From contig CAWIBS010000035.1 in the NCBI GenBank assembly GCA_963834365.1, positions 186,001 to 250,000 of the forward strand: 64,000 nucleotides of DNA, read 5' to 3'. Origin of the DNA: CAWJAP01 sp963834365 (GTDB taxonomy: Bacteria; Acidobacteriota; Vicinamibacteria; Vicinamibacterales; Vicinamibacteraceae). How positions within the stretch are numbered: the stretch's first letter is position 1; the number at the start of each line of letters is the position of its first letter. The notes beneath the pieces are model-generated. The model worked only from the letters and a program-made list of their open reading frames with translations, searched no databases and had not been told where the DNA came from. Position numbers and translations under genes: made by a program. Below, piece by piece: positions 27,379 through 35,219 of this stretch.

Positions 27379-28140
27379 ATGATTAACGCTGATGCCATAC
27401 GTGATGGTTTGGTTCAGGGGGAATTCTTCCTGGAATACCTCCCCACCGTCTCCCTCGCCGACGGCCGGTGTGTGGGGGCGGAGGCGCTGGCTCGGTGGCG
27501 ACGGTCATCCGGAGTGGTCCAGCCCAACGAGTTCATTCCTTTCATCGAAGGAACCCATCTGGCGGGAATGCTCACGTATTGGGTGTTTGAAACCGTGTCG
27601 AAAGAGCTAGGTGACTGGCTCCTGGTTCACAAGGAATTGCACATCGGCGTCAATGTCCCCCCCGAAATCCTGGGGCGGGGCGGGCTGGAATACGCAGCAA
27701 CGAAGCCCGGGATATCCGAAATCAGGAATCAAATCATCCTCGAGGTAACGGAGCGCGGAATACCCGACAACCAGGGCATTGCCGCCCTCGAGGCAGCGTC
27801 CCGGTCCGGCGTCCGGATTGCTCTCGACGATGTCACCTTGAGCGCGACCAACCTCGTCATCTTGTCACGCTGCACCTTCGATCTGATCAAGACCGACCGG
27901 TCCCTCGCTGCCCAGATCACGCCCGAATGCCCCTGCCCTGCGTGGCTCAGCGGCCTGTCGGCGTTGCTCCAATCAACGCGAGTAACGATCATCGCCGAAG
28001 GAGTCGAAACGGAGACACAGGCCAACGCACTCCGAGCGGCAGGAGTTGCGATGGCGCAGGGGTATTACTTTTCCCGCCCCATTTCGGCCGAGAAATTGAA
28101 GGCGTACCATTCCAGCCACTCCGAATCAGCTCGCGGGTGA
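27379..28140 (+). CDS. EAL-domain cyclic-di-GMP phosphodiesterase-like protein
   Basis: 253 residues forming a stand-alone EAL domain with no sensor. Signature residues are GAEALARW (EAL), IGVNVPPEIL (the metal-binding Asn), IILEVTERG, IALDDV, FDLIKTD (catalytic Lys), IIAEGVETE and QGYYFSRP. Loop 6, normally DDFGTGYSS, reads DDVTLSATN, which departs from the consensus, so activity or dimerisation could be altered. If active, it would hydrolyse c-di-GMP in the cytosol. It is monocistronic and flanked by imperfect direct repeats. Confidence 0.85.
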   Translation: MINADAIRDGLVQGEFFLEYLPTVSLADGRCVGAEALARWRRSSGVVQPNEFIPFIEGTHLAGMLTYWVFETVSKELGDWLLVHKELHIGVNVPPEILGRGGLEYAATKPGISEIRNQIILEVTERGIPDNQGIAALEAASRSGVRIALDDVTLSATNLVILSRCTFDLIKTDRSLAAQITPECPCPAWLSGLSALLQSTRVTIIAEGVETETQANALRAAGVAMAQGYYFSRPISAEKLKAYHSSHSESARG

Positions 28141-28364
28141 ATTCAAGGACTGTGTCGCGGCCTATTGCGAGATCGTCGCTGTGACGGAGACAGTTTCGTC
28201 GAAGTGATTCCTGGATGGTTTCTGCACCCCAAGCGGCCGTCACGGGATCTGCTACGTGGCCTCGAACCACATCGTGGTGTAGCGGCCCGGACGGCGGATG
28301 CTGTGCACGCAGGTCCTCAACGGCCTCGGTCCCGGCCGGGAAGACGTGGCCCGCTCCCGAGAGT

Positions 28365-28425
28365 GTCGCAGGTTCGAGTCTGCTTCGCCTTCGCGTCACG
28401 CAGACCGAGTCCTGCCGGGCGCGCC
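28365..28425 (+). repeat. Copy of the tRNA-Arg 3' end, interrupted (candidate attR)
   Basis: Bases 28365-28379 equal tRNA positions 1021-1035 (GTCGCAGGTTCGAGT), and 28411-28425 equal 1036-1050 (CCTGCCGGGCGCGCC). Together they copy the last 30 bases of tRNA-Arg before its CCA end. The copy is split inside the T-arm by a 26-base insert plus a 5-base duplication. There is no 5' half, so this is not a functional tRNA. Confidence 0.75.
28380..28410 (+). mobile_element. 26-base palindromic insert with 5-base target duplication, copy B
   Basis: The insert runs from CTGCTTCGCCTTCGCG to the following TCACGCAGAC, with TCTGC/GCAGA arms. It is flanked on both sides by CGAGT (28375-28379 and 28406-28410), as for a target-site duplication. 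Related units lie at 1089 and 19285. Confidence 0.55.
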
Positions 28426-28578
28426 GTAGCGCGTAGCGCGAAGGCGGGCCGGGCGCGCCGCCTCGCATCTGCGCCATAGTTTGGCCCTCACACCATGCGG
28501 ATGGCCGCGAGGGGATCGAACGGTCTACTGCAAAAGAAGTTAGACGGCTGATACAGACAAGCTGCCGGAGAATCGAAT

Positions 28579-28818
28579 TTGGAAACCCGATTCACGAAGC
28601 TTCAGGGCCAGTATCTGGCATTCATCGTGGCGTACACGAAACTGAACAGGCGGCCGCCAGCCGAAGCCGACTTTCAACGGTATTTCGCGGTTACGCCGCC
28701 ATCGGTTCACAGCATGATTGTCACACTCGAACGGCGTGGCTTGATCCGACGAACGCCGGGCCAGGCTCGGTCGATCCACGTGTTGGTGCCGGTCAGCGAC
28801 GTTCCGTCGCTCGATTGA
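28579..28818 (+). CDS. LexA-type winged-helix DNA-binding protein
   Basis: 79 residues from a TTG start preceded by CCGGAG. The sequence matches the DNA-binding half of LexA without a peptidase domain: LQGQYLAFIVAYTKLNRRPP, AEADFQRYFAVTPPSVHSMI, VTLERRGLIRRTPGQARSIH. It should bind DNA as a dimer but cannot self-cleave. It ends 10 bases before a nucleotidyltransferase-like gene and probably shares its transcript, acting as its regulator or partner. Confidence 0.8.
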   Translation: METRFTKLQGQYLAFIVAYTKLNRRPPAEADFQRYFAVTPPSVHSMIVTLERRGLIRRTPGQARSIHVLVPVSDVPSLD

Positions 28819-28828
28819 AACGGAGTCG

Positions 28829-29333
28829 ATGAACACCCTGCCACAGGGTCACCGCGACGCGTTGCTCAACGGATTGCGCCAATTCGTGGTGTCGGTCCGG
28901 CAGATTGCCGGGGTCCGGCGGATTGCCGTTCTGGGCTCGATCACGACGACCAAAGCCGACCCCAAGGACATCGACGTGCTCGTCGTCGTGGCTGACGATG
29001 TCGACCTCGCACCCCTGGCCAAGTGTTCGCGACGTTTGCAGGGGCACGCGCAGGGCTTCAATCGAGGCGCCGATGTATTTCTTGCCGACGAGCAAGGTAC
29101 GGTACATCGGCCGAACGTGTCATTGGAAGGATTGCCGCCCGGGTGTTCGCCAAGCTTGCGATGCGCTGCATTGCGGTCGGCGGCCCTACCTTCACGACGA
29201 TCTCGAGGCGATTCACTTGAGCGCGACCGTCATTCTGAGACCGCCGGTCACCATCTGGCCATTCGTCGAGCGCCGGATCGAATTGCCGCCGGATGTTGAA
29301 GAAGTGGTTGCGGCACTCGAACACGCCGTCTAA
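28829..29333 (+). pseudogene. Nucleotidyltransferase-like protein with Cys-rich region, frameshifted
   Basis: The N-terminal half reads RIAVLGSITTTKADPKDIDV LVVV, a nucleotidyltransferase GS..T...KDIDVLV pattern with the two catalytic aspartates. GADVFLADEQG follows. The frame shifts by one base near 29100 and resumes YIGRTCHWKDCRPGVRQACD, ALHCGRRPYLHDDLEAIHLS and a C-terminal LPPDVEEVVAALEHAV. The CH-x3-C-x8-C-x5-C spacing suggests a zinc-binding knuckle. Paired with an upstream LexA-like protein, it could be a small two-gene module. The break may be a sequence error. Confidence 0.6.
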
Positions 29334-29479
29334 CATCGCATGCTCCAGACGCCGACCCGGCCTTCTGACGCGCCGCTGGTGATGCGTTGTCGTGAGGTGG
29401 ATTCCCATGGCCCGCCCGCTGAGTCGCAGCTCGCAGAGCGAGTTCGTGAAGTACTCGAACCAGGTGTTGTGAGATCGGC

Positions 29480-29575
29480 ATGCCCAGCATCGGATTGCCC
29501 CAACTGGTGTTCATCCTCGTCGCTGCACTCGTCATCTGGGTCATCTACCGTCCTCACGGACCGCTGTCAAAATGA
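29480..29575 (+). CDS. Possible 31-residue single-helix membrane peptide
   Basis: MPSIGLPQLVFILVAALVIW followed by VIYRPHGPLSK and a stop. The start resembles the TatA/TatB N-terminus (IGxPELLxILVxALL), but the amphipathic helix is missing. The RBS is weak (GAGATC). It may be a real small membrane peptide or a decayed tatA-like gene. Confidence 0.3.
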   Translation: MPSIGLPQLVFILVAALVIWVIYRPHGPLSK

Positions 29576-29718
29576 CCCGGTCTCGCCAACGGCGCGCCCC
29601 TGGCGACGTCTTTTCTGGACGCCTGTCACTGCCCTTCTGAGCGTGAAGAGAGTCGGCGACGACGTGAGGCCGTCGCCGATCCCGAAAGAGAGGTCTCGAG
29701 TGAAGGAGCGGTGCAGGG

Positions 29719-30240
29719 TTACTCGAACCGGGTCCCGACAGCGGTGGCGCAGCCGACGCCGACTACTTCGCCGTCGACATCGAGGGATTCGATGACCGAG
29801 TTCGACGCAATCTGGCCGTCGCTTGCCCGGAGCCTCAAGGCAGCCGTAATCTTCTGCGATCCGAGGAGAACGCCGCTCGCGTCGTATCGATAGAACGTGA
29901 AAGCGAACGAGTAATTCCGGCGGCCGCTTTCGCGCTGCCAGACTCCGTGGCCCGGACTGCGCAGGGCCGGACTCGCACCTGGACCAATGCCATATTCCGA
30001 CATTGTGCCACCCTCATTGAACGTGAACAGGCCTTGAAGGGAACCGAACGGTGCGCCCGTTTGACAGTTGTGCGGCGTGACGACCGTTCGCCAGACGCCG
30101 ACGATGGTGTTTGCGTTGGCTGTTGACGTCGTTGACGATTGTGCATCGTGGACGTCTTGAGCGGAAACGATGGAAACTGTCCCAGACAGAGCCGAAGCGG
30201 CCGTCAAACCGATCATCAATGTGCGTTTCGCAACATTCAT
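29719..30240 (-). CDS. Secreted protein of unknown function
   Basis: 173 residues with a signal peptide (RTLMIGLTAASALSGTVSIV ending SAQ). The mature part reads TIVGVWRTVVTPHNCQTGAP, FGSLQGLFTFNEGGTMSEYG, SPGHGVWQRESGRRNYSFAF: a lipocalin-like beta-barrel pattern with two cysteines. Similar small exported proteins are frequent in Acidobacteriota and have no assigned role. It lies 10 bases downstream of another secreted-protein gene on the same strand, so the two are probably co-transcribed. Confidence 0.7.
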   Translation of the reverse strand: MNVAKRTLMIGLTAASALSGTVSIVSAQDVHDAQSSTTSTANANTIVGVWRTVVTPHNCQTGAPFGSLQGLFTFNEGGTMSEYGIGPGASPALRSPGHGVWQRESGRRNYSFAFTFYRYDASGVLLGSQKITAALRLRASDGQIASNSVIESLDVDGEVVGVGCATAVGTRFE

Positions 30241-30249
30241 TTCGTCCTC

Positions 30250-30750
30250 CTAGTCCTGGTTGAATGCTTGAATCCTTCTCGAGCTGCGCGTCGCCAGACC
30301 CTGGAACACCGTATTCGGGTTGGTCTGGATCATCGACAGGTCATCCCCGTCCAATGACAGGAAGATGTCGAACGTTGGCCCATTCAGCGTGATCGTCCCT
30401 GAACAGTTGTCCTCGACCGTATAGGTTCCAACACTGGGAAGGCTACGCATGATCACGCCATTCAGGCTCACCGTCGCTGCAGCAACGTCCAGCGTGCCGT
30501 CACCATTGAAGGCGATGACTTCGACGATGGCCTTCGGTTGCGGGACACCGTTGACGATGTTGAAACCTGTCGCGGAAAACACATACGAGCCGCGCAGGGT
30601 TCGCTCCGTGCAGGCCCGACGCTCGCCTCTCGCCGGTGCGGAGCCGGACGCCTCCTGACCGTTCCCGTTGCCGTGGCCCGCCAGCGGCGCGCCGCCGATC
30701 GCCACTGCTGCCGCACACACCATCGCCACCGCCCATCCGATTCGTCGCAT
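30250..30750 (-). CDS. Secreted protein of unknown function
   Basis: 166 residues from the ATG at 30750, chosen because GAGAGG lies six bases upstream and the leader MRRIGWAVAMVCAAAVAIGG starts there; earlier in-frame starts exist at 30762 and 30810. The mature part has a Cys-containing ACTERTLRGSYVFSATGFNI strand pair, FNGDGTLDV, and SLPSVGTYTVEDNCSGTITL, a beta-rich pattern also seen in the neighbour. Probably secreted. It is divergent from the sigma-factor gene, whose start is 174 bases away. Confidence 0.65.
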   Translation of the reverse strand: MRRIGWAVAMVCAAAVAIGGAPLAGHGNGNGQEASGSAPARGERRACTERTLRGSYVFSATGFNIVNGVPQPKAIVEVIAFNGDGTLDVAAATVSLNGVIMRSLPSVGTYTVEDNCSGTITLNGPTFDIFLSLDGDDLSMIQTNPNTVFQGLATRSSRRIQAFNQD

Positions 30751-30924
30751 ACGTCCTCTCATTGAGCCCCCCGGGCCGACCTGTGATTGACCGACTCCGT
30801 TGAGGCTCACGTCTACAGATACAGGCGGAATTCAGCGGCCTGAGGTGCAATCCGGCATCGAATCTGCCCGGGCGACTCGAGAACGGGTGTCTGCAGCCGT
30901 CGGTGACGGGGTAGACTCCGGGCA

Positions 30925-31491
30925 GTGATCGCCGATGTGACCGGGTTGCTGCAGGCGTGGAGCGGCGGTGACGCGGAGGCCCTGGATCAGCTCGCTCCGA
31001 TCGTCCATCGAGAACTGCGGGAGATGGCGCGCCGGATGCTCGCCGGCGAGCGCCAGGCCGTGGGGTGGCAACCGACGGATCTCGTGCAGGAGTCCTACGT
31101 CCGCCTGCTCGACTGGCACGCGGTGCACTGGCAGAACCGGGCGCACTTCTTCGCGACGACCGCCCGGATGATGCGGCGTGTCCTGGTCGACGCTGCGCGC
31201 GCACGGCAGGCGGCCAAGCGCGGTCAAGGGGTGGAGGGATTGTCGCTCGAAGCCGTGGAGGTCGCAGCACCCGCACCCGGCGTGGACATCGTCGCTCTGA
31301 ACGACGCGCTGGGTGAACTGGCGACGCTCGACCCGCGACCGAGCCAGGTCGTCGAGCTGCGATTCTTTGGCGGATTCTCCGTGGAGGAAACCGCCGAAAC
31401 GCTCGGTGTGTCGGTGCGCACCGTCATCAACGACTGGAATACGGCGCGCGCCTGGCTGCATCACACGCTCGCCCAGCGAGGTCGACAGTGA
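30925..31491 (+). CDS. ECF-type RNA polymerase sigma factor
   Basis: 188 residues from a GTG start. It belongs to the acidobacterial/planctomycete ECF group that begins VTGLLQAWSGGDAEALDQLA. Region 2 reads RMLAGERQAVGWQPTDLVQE, then SYVRLLDW and NRAHFFATTARMMRRVLVD. Region 4 reads LDPRPSQVVELRFFGGFSVE and ETAETLGVSVRTVINDWNTA. No anti-sigma gene is present. The stop overlaps the next gene's start by four bases (GTGA), so translation is coupled to a Ser/Thr kinase, a known partnership for this group in which the kinase regulates the sigma factor. Confidence 0.92.
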   Translation: MIADVTGLLQAWSGGDAEALDQLAPIVHRELREMARRMLAGERQAVGWQPTDLVQESYVRLLDWHAVHWQNRAHFFATTARMMRRVLVDAARARQAAKRGQGVEGLSLEAVEVAAPAPGVDIVALNDALGELATLDPRPSQVVELRFFGGFSVEETAETLGVSVRTVINDWNTARAWLHHTLAQRGRQ

Positions 31492-34364
31492 ACACCGAGC
31501 GATGGCGTGTCCTCTCGGACTGGCACAACACGTGGCTGGCCGCGCCCGCTGATCAGCGCGCCGGGCTGCGAGCCGTCTTCGCCACCGAGCACCCGGAACT
31601 GCTTCAGGTGGCCGACGAGCTCGCCGCCTCCAGTGGAGCGGTCGACGGGTTTCTCGAAACGCCTGCCCTGGTCCTCGCCGCCCGGGATCTGGCGCAGGAC
31701 GAGCCCCCGCTCCCTGAGGGAACGCCGGTCGGACCGTACCGGATCGTGGCGCTGCTGGCGCGTGGCGGGATGGGAGACGTCTACCGGGCGACCGATCCGA
31801 GGCTCGGTCGAGCCGTCGCGCTCAAGACGCTGACCAGCGCGCAACGCAGCGATGGGCAGGCCGTCGAGCGGTTCCTGCAGGAAGCGCGGATCACCGCATC
31901 CCTCGACCACCCCAACATCGTCAAGGTGTTCGACGTGGGGACGTCGAACGGCCGCCCGTACCTGGTCTCGGAACTGCTCGAGGGCGAGACCCTGCGAGCG
32001 CCGATCGGCAGAGGGGCGGTCAGCCCGGCCGATGCACTCAAGATCGCGGCCGCCCTGACGAGCGGCCTGGTGGCGGCCCACGCGCGCGGGTTGGTGCATC
32101 GCGATCTCAAGCCCGAGAACATCTTCCTGACCAGGTCCGGCACGGCGAAAATTCTGGACTTCGGCATCGCCAAGCTCGCCCAGGATCCTGCATTGCCACG
32201 CGGTCTCGCGACGCTCACCGGAGTGGTCCTCGGCACCGCCGGCTACCTGGCACCTGAGCAGGTCAAGGGTGATCCGGTCGATGCGCGGACGGATCTGTTC
32301 GCGCTCGGCTCGATTCTTTTCGAGCTGATGACCGGACAGCGGGCCTTCGTGCGCGAACACACGATCGATACGTTCCATGCGATCGTCCACGACGATCCGC
32401 CCGACCTCCTGCCCCCCGACACCGCGATGACCGCCATCGTCAGGCGCCTGCTCGCCAAGGCGCCGGATGCCAGATTTCAGTCAGCGGCCGACCTGCTGTG
32501 GACCCTGGAGCAGATCGACTCGAAGGCGGTGAGGGCGATGCCCTCGCCGGTGACGCCAGGCAGCCGTTTCTTCACCGTGGGACGAGGCTGGGCCATCGCC
32601 GGCGCAGCCGTCCTGGCGATGGTCCTGGTGGCGCTCATCGGGGGGCGTCTGCGCGAACCGGGGCCGAGCCCGTCCGCGGCACCCAGCCTCACGCAGTTCA
32701 CGTGGTCGCTTCCAGCGGGCGCCGCGCTCGACTCCGCACCGATCGTCTCTCCGAACGGACGCCGTTTCGCGTTCACCGCGGTGAGCGGCGACTCGGCGCC
32801 ACGCCTGTTCGTGCGATCGCTCGACTCGGACGATGCGACCGCCATTGATGGCACCGACGGAGCGAAACAGCCGTTCTGGTCGCCGGACGGCACGTCGCTG
32901 GGATTTTTTGCCCGTGGCAAGCTGATGAAAGTGGCGGTCGCGGGCGGCGTGCCGGTCGTCATCTGCGAAGCGCGGGACGCGAAGGGCGGCACGTGGAGTT
33001 CCTCGGGGACGATCGTGTTCGGGCCTGACATGATCTTCGAGGGACTCGCCAGGGTGTCGGCGGACGGCGGCCCGGTGCAACCCGCCACGCTGGTGGACGT
33101 CGACCGCGGGGAGAATTCGCATCGATGGCCCGTCTTCCTGCCGGACGGCATCCACTTCCTCTTCCACGTCAGGGCCAGCAGCGATGAGCGGCGCGGGGTG
33201 TACGTCGCGAGCATCGACCGGCCGGCCTCCACGCCAGGCTCGCCGCTCTTCCGCTCGGAGTCCGAAGCGGTGTTCGTCCCGACATCGGGTCCAGCGCTGG
33301 GTGTGCTCCTCTCCCCGGCTGACGGCCAGTTGCAGGCACGGCCCTTCGACGCCGCGGCGCTCAGGCTCGTGGGGGATCCACGCACGTTGCCGGTGGCCGC
33401 GGGCGCGAACACGCCGTACCACCCTTCGATGCTGAGTGCATCGGCCGATCTGCTCGCCACGGTGGGTTCACCGATCGCCTACGGCGTCCGGCTGGGCATC
33501 GTCGCGCGCGACGGGACGGCCGTGCGAATGTCCGAGCGCCAGCCACAGGGCTGGCCGCGCCTGTCCCCGGACGGCAGGCGGATGGCGCGGCAGATGATCG
33601 ATCCGGTTCGGGGCAATCCCGACATCTGGGTCGAGGACGTCCACGACGGCAGCGTCGTCCGCGTCACCACGGCCACCGGTTCCGATCTCCTCCCGGTGTG
33701 GTCTCCGGATGGGCGGCGGTTGGCATACGGATCCGGCACCTTAAAAGAGCGGCGCTTGAGCATTGCGGCGGCCGATGGCACCGGCGTCGCACAGGAACTG
33801 CCGTGTCCGAGTGCGTTTTGCGAGCCGACCGACTGGTCACCAGACGGGCACTCTCTCATCGTCAACACACGCCTGACCATGATTGGTACCGGCGATGTGT
33901 GGAGCGTGTCGCTCGAGCCGGGCGGGTTGGCCACGCCGATTCTTTCCGGGCCGTTTCCCGAGTACGACGCGCGGCTATCTCCGGACGGGCAATGGCTGGC
34001 CTACGTTTCGGAGGAGGCTGGCCGCCCCCAGGTCTCCGTCCGCGCGTTGTCGGGCCCACCGAGGCGCCTCGTGGTGTCCAGCGACGGCGGCAGCCAACCC
34101 GTCTGGCGCCGCGATGGGCATGAGCTTCTCTACGTCGATCATGAAGGCCGTCTTCGTGGCAGGTCGGTCCGACGCCAATCGACCGGAGAGCTGGCACTCG
34201 GTGTCGCCAACGCGCTGAGCGTGCCGCTCATCGGATCGGGACACTGGGGCACGCAGTACCACGTGTCGCCCGACGGGCAGCAGGTGTACTTCATCGACCG
34301 GACGCCGGCGCCGAGGCCGAGCGATATCCATGTCGTGATGGGTTGGCAGGCGCTCCTCAAGTAG
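31488..34364 (+). CDS. Ser/Thr protein kinase with PD40 beta-propeller, coupled to ECF sigma factor
   Basis: 958 residues. Residues 1-70 are an N-terminal helical region typical of sigma-linked kinases. The kinase domain (~80-345) has ARGGMGDVY, VALKTL, HRDLKPENIF, DFGIAKL and GTAGYLAPEQ. One transmembrane helix (AIAGAAVLAMVLVALIGG, near 370) leads to a periplasmic propeller with repeated SPNGRRFAFT, SPDGTSLGFF, SPDGRRLAYG and SPDGQWLAYV blades. The design suggests sensing outside the membrane and phosphorylation inside, with the overlapping ECF sigma factor as likely target. No frameshift is present. Confidence 0.92.
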   Translation: MNTERWRVLSDWHNTWLAAPADQRAGLRAVFATEHPELLQVADELAASSGAVDGFLETPALVLAARDLAQDEPPLPEGTPVGPYRIVALLARGGMGDVYRATDPRLGRAVALKTLTSAQRSDGQAVERFLQEARITASLDHPNIVKVFDVGTSNGRPYLVSELLEGETLRAPIGRGAVSPADALKIAAALTSGLVAAHARGLVHRDLKPENIFLTRSGTAKILDFGIAKLAQDPALPRGLATLTGVVLGTAGYLAPEQVKGDPVDARTDLFALGSILFELMTGQRAFVREHTIDTFHAIVHDDPPDLLPPDTAMTAIVRRLLAKAPDARFQSAADLLWTLEQIDSKAVRAMPSPVTPGSRFFTVGRGWAIAGAAVLAMVLVALIGGRLREPGPSPSAAPSLTQFTWSLPAGAALDSAPIVSPNGRRFAFTAVSGDSAPRLFVRSLDSDDATAIDGTDGAKQPFWSPDGTSLGFFARGKLMKVAVAGGVPVVICEARDAKGGTWSSSGTIVFGPDMIFEGLARVSADGGPVQPATLVDVDRGENSHRWPVFLPDGIHFLFHVRASSDERRGVYVASIDRPASTPGSPLFRSESEAVFVPTSGPALGVLLSPADGQLQARPFDAAALRLVGDPRTLPVAAGANTPYHPSMLSASADLLATVGSPIAYGVRLGIVARDGTAVRMSERQPQGWPRLSPDGRRMARQMIDPVRGNPDIWVEDVHDGSVVRVTTATGSDLLPVWSPDGRRLAYGSGTLKERRLSIAAADGTGVAQELPCPSAFCEPTDWSPDGHSLIVNTRLTMIGTGDVWSVSLEPGGLATPILSGPFPEYDARLSPDGQWLAYVSEEAGRPQVSVRALSGPPRRLVVSSDGGSQPVWRRDGHELLYVDHEGRLRGRSVRRQSTGELALGVANALSVPLIGSGHWGTQYHVSPDGQQVYFIDRTPAPRPSDIHVVMGWQALLK

Positions 34365-34389
34365 CGAGGGCTGACCCGGGAGTCGTGGC

Positions 34390-35142
34390 ATGCCTATCAA
34401 GATTGGTGAAGTAGAGGCCCTCTTCCGCTACCCAGTGAAGTCCATGGGCGGCGAACGTCTCGAGGTCGCCGACCTGGGCTGGCACGGTCTTGACGGCGAC
34501 CGCCGCCTGGCCTTCCGTCGGGCTGAGGATCGCGGCGGTTTCCCCTGGCTGACCGCCACCAGGCTTCCCGAGCTGATTCTCTATACTCCCCAGCGGCGAG
34601 GACCCGCCGTCGGTGGAGACCTCCCGACGCACGTTCGCACGCCAGAAGGAGAGGAGCTGGCTGTTTTCGGCCAGGAATTGGCGGCGGACGTCGGCCGCCG
34701 CCTTGGTTCACCGGTCGAGATGCTGCACCTCAACCGCGGCATCTTCGACGAAGCGAGCATCTCCGTGATTACCTCCGCCACGGTCGGCGAAATCGGGAGG
34801 CTCGCGGGGCTGCGCACAGACGTCCGAAGATTCCGGCCGAACATCCTGGTTGCATCACTGCGATCGGTCCCCTTCGAGGAGGACGACTGGGTGGGAGGCG
34901 TCCTCTCGTTCGGAGAAACCCACGAGGCCGCCATAGGCATCACGAATCGCGACGAACGCTGTGCGATGGTCAACTTCGACCCTGGCTCGGGACACGTCGC
35001 CGCCGAGGTGCTGCGGGCAATTGTTCGGGTGAGGGACAACAAGGCCGGCGTGTACGCAACCGTCACTCGACGCGGGCGCCTCGCGATAGGGCAGCCGATC
35101 TTCTTCGCGCCGGCGGCCGGGCAGCGGGAGTCGAAGCAGTAG
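34390..35142 (+). CDS. MOSC domain protein
   Basis: 250 residues. Residues 5-60 form the MOSC N-terminal barrel (GEVEALFRYPVKSMGGERLE and GLDGDRRLAFRR). The MOSC domain follows with FRPNILVAS, GVLSFGETHEAAIGITNRDE and RCAMVNFDPGSGHVAAEVLR, including the conserved cysteine. MOSC proteins bind molybdenum-cofactor sulfur or reduce N-hydroxylated compounds (mARC-like). There is no leader, so it is cytosolic. It starts 25 bases after the kinase stop but is probably functionally unrelated. Confidence 0.88.
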   Translation: MPIKIGEVEALFRYPVKSMGGERLEVADLGWHGLDGDRRLAFRRAEDRGGFPWLTATRLPELILYTPQRRGPAVGGDLPTHVRTPEGEELAVFGQELAADVGRRLGSPVEMLHLNRGIFDEASISVITSATVGEIGRLAGLRTDVRRFRPNILVASLRSVPFEEDDWVGGVLSFGETHEAAIGITNRDERCAMVNFDPGSGHVAAEVLRAIVRVRDNKAGVYATVTRRGRLAIGQPIFFAPAAGQRESKQ

Positions 35143-35219
35143 TTGAGCCCGCGCCCGGCACGACGCGAGCCGGCGGCTTTCGAAGCCATCGGCGTGCACC
35201 CGGTACAAGGAGCCTCTGC

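Noticed and set aside
30500..31276. Minus-strand Arg-rich frame opposite the sigma factor
   Set aside because: Low-complexity translation antisense to a well-supported ECF sigma factor.
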